Below are positions 1-8,885 of a stretch of 64,000 bases of DNA, one piece after another. The stretch's first letter is position 1, and every line of letters starts with the position of its first letter. The stretch covers positions 124,001 through 188,000 of the forward strand of contig NZ_JAJAQC010000008.1 in NCBI RefSeq assembly GCF_027604915.1, given 5' to 3'. This DNA is from Streptomonospora mangrovi (GTDB lineage Bacteria > Actinomycetota > Actinomycetes > Streptosporangiales > Streptosporangiaceae). The position numbers and the translations under genes were made by a program. The notes beneath the pieces are model-generated. The model was given only the letters and a program-made list of their open reading frames with translations. It was not told the DNA's origin and did not search any database.

Positions 1-345
1 ATCGTCGACCGTCGGCGGTCCAGAGCGCGGCGCGGGTGCGGAGTCCCTCCCCGGCGCGGCGCGCGGCAGGGCGCGTATCCGCGGATCACGCCCCTGGAGG
101 CGGACCGGCCGGTGCTGACGGGCGCTGGGCAGGTGGTCCCCCGGCCGCCGGTGGGCGGACTGCTAGGCTGGGCCGCCACGATGACGGCGGCGCGCACGGC
201 GCGCCCGATACGAGGAGGTGAGCCCGATTCCCGCTGCACGGACAGGGCGCTCCCGCCTCGATGCCGTGCGGCCCGCTCGGCAGCGCTGACGCCGGGGGCC
301 GCCGGGGGAGTGCCTCCGGTCTCACCTGGAAGGTTCCACCGCGTC
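1..345. other. Non-coding region upstream of the first gene
   Basis: No convincing gene. A TAGGCT hexamer at 164-169 is a plausible actinobacterial -10 element for the methyltransferase gene at 346, which would give a leader of about 170 bases. A strong Shine-Dalgarno-like run, GAGGAGGTGA at 212-221, is followed by no well-spaced ATG or GTG; the only start in it, GTG at 218, opens a 24-codon frame with no spacing from the run. The reading frame of the next gene is open back to 112, but its composition there does not look coding. Confidence 0.4.
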
Positions 346-1221
346 ATGCCGACTTCTTCTTCCTCTTCCGCTTCTTCGTCTTCCTCGCCTTCCGGTTCCC
401 CCTCCTCCGGCACCGGCGTTGAGTCCGCCGTCACGGGCGCCGACGTGTCCGCTGCCGCCGAGCGCCTGCGCGCCGCCGGATGCGTGTTCGCCGAGGACGA
501 GGCGCGGCTGATCGCCGCCGCCGTCCGCACACCCCGCGACCTGCGCGCCCTGGTCGAGCGGCGCGCCTCCGGGCTGCCGCTGGAGCACGTGGTGGGGTGG
601 GCGGGGTTCCACGGCCTGCGGATCCTGGTCGACCCCGGGGTATTCGTGCCGCGCCGCAGGACCGAGTTCCTGGTCGAGCGCGCGGTGGCCGCCTCGGGCG
701 ACCGACCGGTGGTGGTGGACCTGTGCTGCGGCTCGGGCGCGCTGGGCGCCGCGCTGGCCGCCGCGCGGCCCGGCACTGAACTGCACGCCGCCGACGTCGA
801 CCCCGCCGCCGTGCGGTGCGCCCGCCGCAACGTCGAGCCGGTCGGCGGGCGGATCCACCAGGGCGACCTCTACGCCGCCCTGCCCGCGTCCCTGCGGGGC
901 CGGGTGGACGTCCTGCTGGCCAACGTGCCCTACGTGCCGACCGGAGACATCGCCGTGCTCCCGACCGAGGCGCGCGAGCACGAGGCCCGCGTCGCCCTGG
1001 ACGGCGGCGCGGACGGCCTGGCGGTCCTGCGCCGCGTGTCGGCACAGGCACCGGCCTGGCTGGCGCCGGGCGGCCGGTTGTTCGTGGAGGCGAGCGACCG
1101 CCAGGTGGACCGGGCGCTCGCGATCGTCCGCGCCGACGGCCTGGAAGCGGAGGCCGCCACCTCGGAGGAGTACGCCGCCACGGTCATCATCGCCACGCGC
1201 CCGAACCACCGAGCCCGGTGA
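346..1221 (+). CDS. PrmC/HemK-related protein N5-glutamine methyltransferase
   Basis: This is a SAM-dependent methyltransferase of the actinobacterial PrmC-related family, predicted to methylate a glutamine side chain in a protein; true PrmC modifies release-factor GGQ glutamines. It is 291 aa. A serine-rich tail (about residues 3-20) is followed by a PrmC-type helical region, a SAM-binding loop (VVDLCCGSGALG) and the catalytic-loop motif NVPYVP. Canonical PrmC has NPPY; the V in place of the first P fits the related subfamily rather than PrmC itself, so the substrate is unproven. ATG 346 is chosen because GGAAGG lies 12 bases upstream and the protein similarity begins after it. It is a single gene, with 250 bases before the kinase. 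Confidence 0.8.
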   Translation: MPTSSSSSASSSSSPSGSPSSGTGVESAVTGADVSAAAERLRAAGCVFAEDEARLIAAAVRTPRDLRALVERRASGLPLEHVVGWAGFHGLRILVDPGVFVPRRRTEFLVERAVAASGDRPVVVDLCCGSGALGAALAAARPGTELHAADVDPAAVRCARRNVEPVGGRIHQGDLYAALPASLRGRVDVLLANVPYVPTGDIAVLPTEAREHEARVALDGGADGLAVLRRVSAQAPAWLAPGGRLFVEASDRQVDRALAIVRADGLEAEAATSEEYAATVIIATRPNHRAR

Positions 1222-1471
1222 GGTGAGAGCGCCGAGCTGAGGGGCACCGGGAGCGGGGCTGGGCGCCGGTGTGCGGCCGCCTCGGTGCCCCGGCCACGGC
1301 CGCGGGGCGTGGGGCCGGTGGGCTGAGCCGCCCGTGCCGGCCACCCCGCGCTCGCCGCCGGCGGCCCGGCTGCCTCCCCGCCGCCCTCGTGGGGGATCGG
1401 CGCAGTCGCGCCTTTGGTCCGGTCTCTGGGATCATGACGCCGACCCCCACCCCCCTGACGGAAACGGTGCC

Positions 1472-3175
1472 ATGCCCCACTCCCTCCACACGGGCGATCC
1501 CACCCGCATCGGCCCCTACCGGCTGCACGCCCGCCTGGGCGGCGGCGGCATGGGGCAGGTCTACCTGGGTCGCTCTCCCGGTGGACGGTTGGTCGCCATC
1601 AAGGTCGTGCGCCCCGAACTGGCCGACGACGCCCACTTCCGGCACCGCTTCGCCGCCGAGATCGACGCCGCCCGCAAGGTCGGCGGGTTCTACACCGCCC
1701 CGGTGGTCGACGCCGACCCCCACGGCACCCCGCCCTGGCTGGCCACCGCCTACATCCCCGGCCCGTCCCTGCACCAGGCCGTCACCGACCACGGCCCGCT
1801 GCCCGTGGCGTCGGTCGCGGTCCTGGGGGCGGGGCTGGCCGAGGGGCTGGCCGCCGTGCACGACTGCGGCCTGGTCCACCGCGACCTCAAGCCCGGCAAC
1901 GTGATCCTGGCCGAGGACGGCCCCCGGCTGATCGACTTCGGTATCGCCCGCGCCCTGGACGCCACCAGCCACACCCACAGCGCGGCCGTACTGGGCACCG
2001 CCGCGTTCATGTCCCCCGAGCAGGCCCGCGCCGAAGCGGTGGGCACCGGGTCGGACGTGTTCTCCCTGGGCTGCGTGCTCGCCTTCGCCGCCACGGGGCG
2101 CAGTCCGTTCGGCCACGGCCCCGCCCACGCCGTTGCCTACCGGGTGGTCCACGCCGACCCCGACCTCTCGGGCGTGCCCGACGCCCTGTCCGGCCTGGTG
2201 GCGGCCTGCCTCGCCAAGGACCCCGCCGCCCGGCCGGACCTGGCGCGGATCCTGGACCACCTCACCGCCCTCACCGCCGCCGGGGACGCCCCCGCAGACG
2301 CCCGGTGGCTGCCCGAGACGCTCACCGAGGTGATCGCCCAGCGCCGGACCCTGGCGCTGACCGCCGTCCAGGCCCCGGCCGGGGAGCGCCATCCGGGCGG
2401 CGGCGGTGGTGGCGACGCCGACGCCGGCAGCGATGGCAGGGGCGACGGCGGCCGCCCGGCGCCCGCGCCTCCTCAGGGGCCGCACCCGGCCGCGCCGCCG
2501 CACGGGACGCACCCGCCCCTGCTGGCCAACGAGCGCCGCCTGGCGCGCGGCCGGCCCCCGCTGTACCCGGCCTCCGGATACCAGATCGCCGTCTACGTCG
2601 CGCTCACGCTGTTCACACTGTGCTCGGCGGTCACCGTCGTCGCACAGCTCCTCCTCCTGGACCACGTCCTAGGGCTGGATCCAAACGATGGCTACTACGA
2701 CCTTGGCGACGGCTACCTGAGTCTGCTGACCGTGCACGCGCTGAGCGGTGCGGGCGTGATCGCCTGCTGGCTGGCCTGGTTCGCCCGGGCGCGCGGCGTC
2801 GCCGAGCGGATCGCGCCCGGGCGGCTGCGCTACAGCCCCGCCATGGCGGTGTACGGCTGGTTCATCCCCGCGGCCAACCTGTACCTGCCCAAGCAGATCG
2901 CCAACGACGTCTGGCACGCCTCCAGCCCGCCCGGCCACGGCGGCGCGATGGCTCCGGCGGGGATACTGCACGCCTGGTGGGTGATGTGGCTCATCACCTT
3001 CGCGGGATGGCCCCTGTTCTGGTGGCCGTGGACGGAGTTCCTGCCGTACTACGGCCCCGACCCCTGGTTCTGGGGGAACATGGCCTTGCAGGTGCTGGTC
3101 CTGCCAGCGGCGATCGTCACCGCCCTGTACGTCCGGCGGCTCAGCGCCATGCAGGCGGCCCGGCTGACCGGCTGA
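1472..3175 (+). CDS. Membrane Ser/Thr protein kinase with C-terminal DUF4328
   Basis: A Hanks-type Ser/Thr kinase of 567 aa. The kinase domain covers roughly residues 8-270: glycine-rich loop GGGGMGQVYLG, catalytic lysine K44 (VAIKVV), catalytic loop HRDLKPGN (H136-D138), DFG in IDFGIAR, and SPEQAR in the activation segment. A Gly/Pro/Asp-rich linker follows. The last 200 or so residues hold several hydrophobic segments typical of DUF4328 (for example YVALTLFTLCSAVTVVAQ and the tryptophan-rich stretch near the end). The kinase domain precedes the membrane region and should be cytoplasmic; the signal sensed is unknown. ATG 1472 is the only ATG just before the kinase fold. An ATG at 1434 is in another frame. 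Confidence 0.9.
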   Translation: MPHSLHTGDPTRIGPYRLHARLGGGGMGQVYLGRSPGGRLVAIKVVRPELADDAHFRHRFAAEIDAARKVGGFYTAPVVDADPHGTPPWLATAYIPGPSLHQAVTDHGPLPVASVAVLGAGLAEGLAAVHDCGLVHRDLKPGNVILAEDGPRLIDFGIARALDATSHTHSAAVLGTAAFMSPEQARAEAVGTGSDVFSLGCVLAFAATGRSPFGHGPAHAVAYRVVHADPDLSGVPDALSGLVAACLAKDPAARPDLARILDHLTALTAAGDAPADARWLPETLTEVIAQRRTLALTAVQAPAGERHPGGGGGGDADAGSDGRGDGGRPAPAPPQGPHPAAPPHGTHPPLLANERRLARGRPPLYPASGYQIAVYVALTLFTLCSAVTVVAQLLLLDHVLGLDPNDGYYDLGDGYLSLLTVHALSGAGVIACWLAWFARARGVAERIAPGRLRYSPAMAVYGWFIPAANLYLPKQIANDVWHASSPPGHGGAMAPAGILHAWWVMWLITFAGWPLFWWPWTEFLPYYGPDPWFWGNMALQVLVLPAAIVTALYVRRLSAMQAARLTG

Positions 3176-3377
3176 CCCGCTGACCGGCCGGCCGGCTGAG
3201 GGAGCGGGGGCTGGCGGCCCCGGCCGTTTCCACCCCCGCCACCACGCCCGCGATCGGACGAGAGCACCGGCTGAGGGAGCCGAATCCTTTCCCGGATGCC
3301 CACTCATCCATTGGAAACGTCATCCCGCCCGATAGGCACTCCCTCCCCGCCCCCGGGGGTCGCGCGGGCTTCACCCC

Positions 3378-3407
3378 TTGACGGCGGGGAATGTTAGCGC
3401 TAACAAT
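3378..3407 (+). promoter_or_regulatory. lacI-type regulator promoter with overlapping operator
   Basis: TTGACG at 3378-3383 and TAACAA at 3401-3406, 17 bases apart, look like a sigma-70 promoter. A perfect 14-bp palindrome TGTTAGCGCTAACA (3392-3405) fills the end of the spacer and the -10 element. It resembles classic LacI-family operators centred on GCGC and is repeated with one change at araB, which suggests autorepression by the downstream LacI protein. The rest of 3176-3495 shows no gene; CCGGCTGAGGGAGC occurs twice there (3192 and 3267). Confidence 0.75.
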
Positions 3408-3495
3408 GTTGCCCACGTCACGTGGCAGCCCCTTCGGCGTCACACTCCTCCGGGCGTCTTCGGGCGCCCGCGACCCCTCAAGGACGGTGCGGAGC

Positions 3496-4524
3496 ATGCC
3501 GGTACCCGCTGGGCGCAGTCCGGTGATGGCGGACGTCGCGCGGTTGGCCGGTGTCTCCCACCAGACCGTGTCCCGGGTGCTCAACGGGCACCCCAACGTG
3601 CGCGCCGAGACGCAGGCGCGGGTCCAGGCCGCCATCGAGGAACTGGGCTACCGCCGCAACTCCTCGGCGCGGGCGCTGGTCACCCGGCGCACCGGTGTCA
3701 TCGGTGTCGTCGCCTTCGACACCACCCACTACGGCCCCGCCCAGACGCTCGCGGGCATCGAGCACGCCGCCCGCGCCGACGGGTACTTCCTCAGCGTCGT
3801 CACCCTCCAGACGGTCACCCCGGCGGCCGTGCGCGAGGCGATGGACTACCTCGCCCAGCAGTCGGTCGAGGGCTACGTCGTCATCGCGCCCAAGCGGGCC
3901 GTGGTCGAGGGCCTGGCCGACCAGCCCGCCGGTCGGCCGGTCGTGGCCGTGGAGGGGGGCGAGGCGCCCGACGTGCCGATGGTCTGCGTGGACCAGGTCG
4001 GCGGCGGCTACCTCGCGACCCGGCACCTGCTCGACCTCGGCCACCGCACGGTCCACCACATCGGTGGCCCGCGCGACTGGCTGGAGGCCGAGGGCCGCAT
4101 CGAGGGATGGCGCCGCGCGCTGGAGGAGGCCGGGGCCGAGATCCCCGAGCCGCACTTCGGCGACTGGCGGCCCCGGTCCGGCTACGACATCGGCGTGCGC
4201 CTGGCCGCCGACCCCGCCATCACCGCCGTCTTCGTCGCCAACGACCAGATGGCCCTGGGCACCCTGCGCGCGCTGGCCGAGGCCGGAGTGCGCGTGCCCG
4301 AGGACGTCAGCGTCGTCGGCTTCGACGACATCCCCGAGTCCGCGTTCTTCACCCCGCCGCTGACCACCGTGGCCCAGGACTTCACTGAGGTGGGCCGACG
4401 CGGCATCGGGCTGCTCATCGACCTGCTGGAGGAGTCCGGCGACGGCGCCGCCGCGCCCCCCGCGCGGCGGGTCGTGCCCGCCCGGCTGGTCACCCGCACC
4501 AGCACCGCACCCGCCCGCGCCTGA
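3496..4524 (+). CDS. LacI-family transcriptional regulator of arabinose genes
   Basis: A DNA-binding sugar-responsive repressor of 342 aa, normal for the family. The N-terminal helix-turn-helix is clear (VMADVARLAGVSHQTVSRVL, with hinge helix SSARALVTRR), followed by a periplasmic-binding-protein-like effector domain ending in the usual VVGFDDIPES and PPLTTV motifs. ATG 3496 lies after AAGGAC; the in-frame ATG inside the operator at 3391 is rejected because it would add 35 unrelated residues. The gene sits directly before araBDA, and the same operator occurs before this gene and at araB, so L-arabinose or an arabino-oligosaccharide is the likely inducer (inference). Actinobacterial arabinose regulators are often LacI rather than AraC proteins. 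Confidence 0.9.
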   Translation: MPVPAGRSPVMADVARLAGVSHQTVSRVLNGHPNVRAETQARVQAAIEELGYRRNSSARALVTRRTGVIGVVAFDTTHYGPAQTLAGIEHAARADGYFLSVVTLQTVTPAAVREAMDYLAQQSVEGYVVIAPKRAVVEGLADQPAGRPVVAVEGGEAPDVPMVCVDQVGGGYLATRHLLDLGHRTVHHIGGPRDWLEAEGRIEGWRRALEEAGAEIPEPHFGDWRPRSGYDIGVRLAADPAITAVFVANDQMALGTLRALAEAGVRVPEDVSVVGFDDIPESAFFTPPLTTVAQDFTEVGRRGIGLLIDLLEESGDGAAAPPARRVVPARLVTRTSTAPARA

Positions 4525-4826
4525 CCGCCCCTGATTGAGCCCGACCGAGTCCCCGGCCGCCACCGCCAACGCCGTCCACCCCGCACCCTCGACTCGCCGA
4601 CCGAGACGACCCCCGCCCGCCGCGACTCCCTCCGAAGCTCCGCCCTTCGACGCCCTGTCCGCCGCGACCCTCCGTCCGCGCTCCTGCCTGACCGCCGCCC
4701 CGCTCGGTCCCGCGACCACCCATCGGCCCTCCGCCTCCCGATCCGCCGCCCGCGCCGACACCCGTACCCGCCGACCCGCGTACCCGCCCGGCCCCCGCCC
4801 GCCCCTCGCCCCCCGTGGAGCCTTCC

Positions 4827-6512
4827 GTGACTCAGAATGTGAGCGCTAACAATTCCTCGGACGTCGTCATCGGCGTCGACTTCGGCACCCTCTCGGGCCG
4901 CGCCGTCGTCGTCCGGGTGAGCGACGGCGCCGAACTCGCCAGCGCGGTGCACACCTTCGAGCACGGCGTGGTCTCCACAGCCTTGCCCGGGGCCTCCAGC
5001 GTCGTCCTGCCCCCCGACACCGCCCTCCAGATCCCCGAGGACTACCGCGCCGTGCTCGGCAACGCCGTGCCCAAGGCGCTGGCCGCCGCCGGGGTCGCCC
5101 CCGAGCGCGTCATCGGGATCGGCACCGACTTCACCGCCTGCACCGTCCTGCCCACCACCGCCGACGGCACCCCGCTGTGCGAGCTGCCCGAGTTCGCCGA
5201 CCGCCCCCACGCCTACCCCAAGCTGTGGAAGCACCACGCCGCCCAGCGCGAGGCCGACGACATCAACGCCCTCGCCCGCGAGCGCGGGGAGTCCTGGCTG
5301 GCCCGCTACGGGGGCCGCATCTCCGCCGAGTGGGAGTTCGCCAAGGGCCTCCAGGTCCTGCGCGAGGACCCTGAGGTCTACGCCCGCGCCGACCGGTGGA
5401 TCGAGGCCGCCGACTGGATCGTGTGGGAGCTGTGCGGCCGCGAGACCCGCAACGTCTGCACCGCCGGCTACAAGGGCATCCACCAGGACGGCGCCTGGCC
5501 CGGCCGCGACTACCTCGCGGCCCTGGACCCCCGCTTCGCCGGGTTCGCCGAGGACAAGATCGCCCACCCGCTGTCCCAGCTCGGGGCGCCCGCCGGCCGG
5601 CTCTCCGCCCGCGCCGCCGCCCGCACGGGCCTGCCCGAGGGCGTCACCGTGGCCGTGGGCAACGTCGACGCCCACGTCACCGCGGCCGCCGCCCAGACCG
5701 TGGAGCCCGGCCGCATGCTCGCCGTGATGGGCACCAGCACCTGCCACGTCATGAACGCCGAGACCTTCGCCGAGGTCCCCGGCATGTGCGGAGCGGTCCT
5801 CGACGGCATCGTGCCCGGCCTGTGGGGCTACGAGGCCGGCCAGAGCGGGGTCGGCGACATCTTCGGCTGGCTTGCCGAGGGCTTGGTGCCCGCCGCCTAC
5901 CAGCGCGAGGCCGACGACCTGGGGATCTCCGTGCACGACCTGCTCTCGCGCAAGGCCGCAGGCCAGCCCGTCGGCGGCCACGGGCTCGTCGCCCTGGATT
6001 GGCACAGCGGCAACCGCTCCGTCCTGGTCGACCACCACCTCTCGGGGGTCGTCGCCGGCCTCACCCTGGCCACCCGCCCCGAGGAGGTGTACCGCGCGCT
6101 GGTGGAGTCCACCGCCTTCGGCACCCGCACCATCCTCGACGCCTTCGCCGCCTCGGGGGTGCCCGTCACCGAGTTCACGGTGGCCGGCGGCCTCAAGCGC
6201 AACGCGTTCGTGCTCCAGATCTACGCCGACGTGCTCAACCGCCCCCTGCACGTCACCGACTCCGACCAGGCGCCCGCGCTGGGCTCGGCCATCCACGCCG
6301 CCGTCGCCGCCGGCGCCTACCCCGACATCCGCACCGCCTCGGCGGCCATGGGCGGCGCCACCCGCGACGCCGTGCTGCCCGACCCCGCGCGCGCCGCCGC
6401 CTACGACGCCCTGTTCGAGGTCTACACCGACCTGCACGACCACTTCGGCCGCGGCGGCAGCGACGCGCTGCACCGCCTGCGCGCCATCCGCAACGAGAGC
6501 CTGACCCGGTGA
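4827..6512 (+). CDS. araB: L-ribulokinase
   Basis: Phosphorylates L-ribulose to L-ribulose 5-phosphate in the cytoplasm, the second step of L-arabinose catabolism. It is a 561-aa FGGY-family kinase: ATP/sugar-site opening VIGVDFGTLSGR, the AraB-typical segment near GTDFTACTVLP, the GTSTCH loop, and the C-terminal ATP-site motif AGGLKRN. The length is right for AraB. GTG 4827 is chosen because GGAG (4817-4820) lies six bases upstream. A GTG at 4815 overlaps that ribosome site, and GTG 4839 lies within the operator. The stop overlaps the region just before araD by a few bases, consistent with one araB-araD-araA transcript under the LacI operator. Confidence 0.93.
   Translation: MTQNVSANNSSDVVIGVDFGTLSGRAVVVRVSDGAELASAVHTFEHGVVSTALPGASSVVLPPDTALQIPEDYRAVLGNAVPKALAAAGVAPERVIGIGTDFTACTVLPTTADGTPLCELPEFADRPHAYPKLWKHHAAQREADDINALARERGESWLARYGGRISAEWEFAKGLQVLREDPEVYARADRWIEAADWIVWELCGRETRNVCTAGYKGIHQDGAWPGRDYLAALDPRFAGFAEDKIAHPLSQLGAPAGRLSARAAARTGLPEGVTVAVGNVDAHVTAAAAQTVEPGRMLAVMGTSTCHVMNAETFAEVPGMCGAVLDGIVPGLWGYEAGQSGVGDIFGWLAEGLVPAAYQREADDLGISVHDLLSRKAAGQPVGGHGLVALDWHSGNRSVLVDHHLSGVVAGLTLATRPEEVYRALVESTAFGTRTILDAFAASGVPVTEFTVAGGLKRNAFVLQIYADVLNRPLHVTDSDQAPALGSAIHAAVAAGAYPDIRTASAAMGGATRDAVLPDPARAAAYDALFEVYTDLHDHFGRGGSDALHRLRAIRNESLTR
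4836..4853 (+). promoter_or_regulatory. LacI-type operator at the start of araB
   Basis: AATGTGAGCGCTAACAAT matches the lacI upstream site (3390-3407) at 17 of 18 positions and resembles classic LacI operators. It lies just inside the araB reading frame, over codons 4-9 if translation starts at GTG 4827. The preceding 302-bp gap (4525-4826) is C-rich and shows no clear -35/-10 pair; CAGAAT at 4833-4838 is a weak -10 candidate. The operator could block initiation or act as a roadblock. Confidence 0.75.
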
Positions 6513-6520
6513 AGGACGCC

Positions 6521-7231
6521 ATGACCGCCATCCCTGCTCACCACGCCGACACCGTGGCCCGCCTGCGCCGCGAGGTCTGCGCGCTGCACGCCGAACTCAT
6601 CCGCTGGAACCTGGTCACCTGGACCAGCGGGAACATCTCGGCCCGGGTGCCCGGCGCCGACCTCATGGTGATCAAGCCCAGCGGCGTCACCTACGACGAC
6701 CTCACCCCCGAGTCGATGGTGGTGTGCGACCTGCACGGCACCCCGGTGGAGGGGGCGCACGCCCCCTCCAGCGACACCGACGCCCACGCCTACGTCTACC
6801 GCGCCATGCCCGAGGTCGGCGCGGTCGTGCACACCCACAGCACCTACGCCACCGCCTGGGCCGCCCGGGGCGAGCCGATCCCCTGCGCCATCACCGCGAT
6901 GGCCGACGAGTTCGGCGCCGACATCCCGGTGGGCCCCTTCGCCCTCATCGGCGGCGACGACATCGGCAAGGGCATCGCCGCGACCCTGGCCGGCCACCGC
7001 TCCCCGGCGGTGCTCATGCGCGGCCACGGCGTCTTCACCATCGGCAGGGACGCCAAGGCCGCCGTCAAGGCCGCGGTGATGTGCGAGGACGTCGCGCGCA
7101 CCGTGCACCTGGCGCGCGAGCACGGCCCCGTGGACCGCCTGCCCCAGCACCACATCGACGCCCTCTACGACCGCTACCAGAACGTCTACGGCCAGCGCGG
7201 CCCGCGCCAGGAAGAAGGAGCCGACTCGTGA
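6521..7231 (+). CDS. araD: L-ribulose-5-phosphate 4-epimerase
   Basis: Converts L-ribulose 5-phosphate to D-xylulose 5-phosphate, feeding arabinose carbon into the pentose phosphate pathway. It is 236 aa, a class II aldolase-fold protein. Metal-binding histidines are visible in VVHTHSTYA and in MRGHGVF; the phosphate-binding TSGNIS and KPSGV segments are also present. ATG 6521 has GAAGGA (6511-6516) four bases upstream; an in-frame GTG at 6509 overlaps the araB stop and is the alternative start. The araB-araD gap is eight bases, so the genes are almost certainly co-transcribed and translationally coupled. Confidence 0.93.
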   Translation: MTAIPAHHADTVARLRREVCALHAELIRWNLVTWTSGNISARVPGADLMVIKPSGVTYDDLTPESMVVCDLHGTPVEGAHAPSSDTDAHAYVYRAMPEVGAVVHTHSTYATAWAARGEPIPCAITAMADEFGADIPVGPFALIGGDDIGKGIAATLAGHRSPAVLMRGHGVFTIGRDAKAAVKAAVMCEDVARTVHLAREHGPVDRLPQHHIDALYDRYQNVYGQRGPRQEEGADS

Positions 7232-8625
7232 GCGAACGCCTCCCCAGCATCGGGATCCTCGGCATCATGCAGCCCCTCTACGACGACATGATCCCGGGCA
7301 TCACCGACCGCCAGGCCGGGTACGCGCGCGCCGTCGCCGAGAGCCTCGCCGAGGTCGCCGACTGCGTGGTCGCCGACCCGGTGCGGGGCCGCGCCGACGC
7401 CGAGCGGGCCATGCGCGCCTTCGAGAACGACGACCTCGACGGCGTCCTGGTGGTGATGCTGACCTACGGCCCCTCGCTGCGCGTCACCCGGGTGCTGCAC
7501 GAGGCGCGGCTGCCGCTGTGCCTGGCCAACATCCAGCCCGACCCGGTGGTCACCCCCGAGTGGGACATGGCCGACATGACCTACAACCAGGGCATCCACG
7601 GCGCGCAGGACACCGCCAACGCCATGGTCCGCGCCGGGCGCGCCTTCACCGTGGTCACCGAGGAGTGGCCGAGCGAGGCGTTCCGCGAGCGCGTGGGCCG
7701 CTGGGCGCGCGCCGCCCGCGCCGTCACCGCCTGGAAGCGGCTGCGGGTGGGGATCTTCGGCTACGCCATGAACGGCATGGGCGACGCCCGCTTCGACGAG
7801 ACCGCCTGGGCGCGCAAGCTCGGCCCCGAGGTCGAGGTCATCGCGCCGGGCGCGCTGCACCGGGCCATGGGGGAGCTGCCGGAGTCGGCCGTGGCCGAGC
7901 TGATGGCCGAGGAGGACGCCCGGTTCGCCGTGGACGAGCGGCTGTCCAAGGAGGAGCGCGAGGACCACGCCCGCATGCAGTTGGCCATCGAGCACCTGCT
8001 CACCGAGCGCGACTGCGGCGCCTACTCCACCCACTTCGACGCCATCGGCGAGGACGGCCGGTTCGCCCGGCTGCCGATGGCCGCGGCCTCCAGCCTCATG
8101 GCCAAGGGCTACGGGTTCGCCGGCGAGGGCGACGCGCTGGCCGCCTCGATCGTCTACGCCGGGCACCGGCTCGCCGGCGACGGCCACTTCACCGAGATGT
8201 ACGCCATGGACTTCCCGACCGACTCCATCCTCATGAGCCACATGGGGGAGGGCAACTGGAAGGTCGCCCGCGCCGACGAGCCGGTCCGGCTGATCAAGCG
8301 CCCGCTGGGCATCGGCGGCCTGGACGACCCGCCCACGCTGCTGTTCCGCATCCAGCCCGGCCCCGCCACCCTGGCCTCGCTGGTCGCGCTGGGCGGCGAG
8401 CGGTTCCGGCTGGTGGTGGCCGAGGGCGAGGTCCTGGACTCCCAGGAGCTGCCCGCGCTGGAGATGCCCTACGGCCAGTTCCGCCCCGACTCCGGGATCC
8501 GCGGCTGCATGGACGCCTGGCTGCGGGCGGGCGGCACCCACCACATGGTCATGAACCTGGGCCGCACGGCCGCCGACTGGGCGGTCTTCTGCGAGCTGGC
8601 CGGAATCGAGTACGTGCGGGTCTGA
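7228..8625 (+). CDS. araA: L-arabinose isomerase (divergent AraA-family)
   Basis: Interconverts L-arabinose and L-ribulose, the first step of the pathway. It is 465 aa, somewhat shorter than E. coli AraA and clearly divergent at the N-terminus, but C-terminal landmarks are kept: KGYGFAGEGD, MSHMGEGN, LGIGGLDDP and the final GTHHMVMN. The glutamates and histidines in these motifs, together with the acidic AIGEDGRF segment, correspond to the AraA metal ligands. GTG 7228 overlaps the araD stop (GTGA) and has a strong ribosome site, GAAGAAGGAG, seven bases upstream. It belongs to the L-fucose/L-arabinose isomerase superfamily. Its place after araB and araD supports arabinose as substrate, but sequence alone does not exclude another pentose. 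Confidence 0.85.
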   Translation: MSERLPSIGILGIMQPLYDDMIPGITDRQAGYARAVAESLAEVADCVVADPVRGRADAERAMRAFENDDLDGVLVVMLTYGPSLRVTRVLHEARLPLCLANIQPDPVVTPEWDMADMTYNQGIHGAQDTANAMVRAGRAFTVVTEEWPSEAFRERVGRWARAARAVTAWKRLRVGIFGYAMNGMGDARFDETAWARKLGPEVEVIAPGALHRAMGELPESAVAELMAEEDARFAVDERLSKEEREDHARMQLAIEHLLTERDCGAYSTHFDAIGEDGRFARLPMAAASSLMAKGYGFAGEGDALAASIVYAGHRLAGDGHFTEMYAMDFPTDSILMSHMGEGNWKVARADEPVRLIKRPLGIGGLDDPPTLLFRIQPGPATLASLVALGGERFRLVVAEGEVLDSQELPALEMPYGQFRPDSGIRGCMDAWLRAGGTHHMVMNLGRTAADWAVFCELAGIEYVRV

Positions 8626-8641
8626 CGGCCCCCTGACGCGG

Positions 8642-8676
8642 GGGCGGCCGGTCCCCGGCCCCAGGACCGGCCGCCC
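8642..8676 (+). terminator. Stem-loop after araA
   Basis: A perfect 13-bp inverted repeat (8642-8654 with 8664-8676) with a 9-base loop lies 17 bases after the araA stop. There is no T-run, as is common for actinobacterial terminators. It separates araBDA from the importer genes. The rest of the gap to 8885 is C-rich, and no copy of the LacI operator is seen in it. Confidence 0.6.
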
Positions 8677-8885
8677 GCCGCACCTCTTATCCCCACATCC
8701 CCATCCCCACCGCCCACCGCGACCGACCGCCGACACCACCGCGCGCGCCGCACCGGCGCGCCACACCGACCACGGGCCGGGCGCCCCCGTCGCCCGGCCG
8801 CGCGCCCCGCGCCACCGGCGCCCGGCGCACCGCCCGCGGCCCTCGGGGGAGGCCGCCCAGCGCAGCGCAACGCGAAGGAGTCGCC

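Noticed and set aside
218-289. A 23-residue leader peptide starting at GTG 218
   Set aside because: The strong ribosome-site-like run overlaps the start codon with no spacing, and the peptide has no recognisable attenuator feature.
322-2665. Long antisense open frames opposite the first two genes
   Set aside because: At this GC content, antisense frames stay open for hundreds of codons. They lack domains, and their Gly/Ala/Arg/His-rich composition mirrors the sense strand.
3192-3280. CCGGCTGAGGGAGC repeated twice downstream of the kinase gene
   Set aside because: Only two copies, GC-rich, no symmetry or link to a promoter; likely chance.
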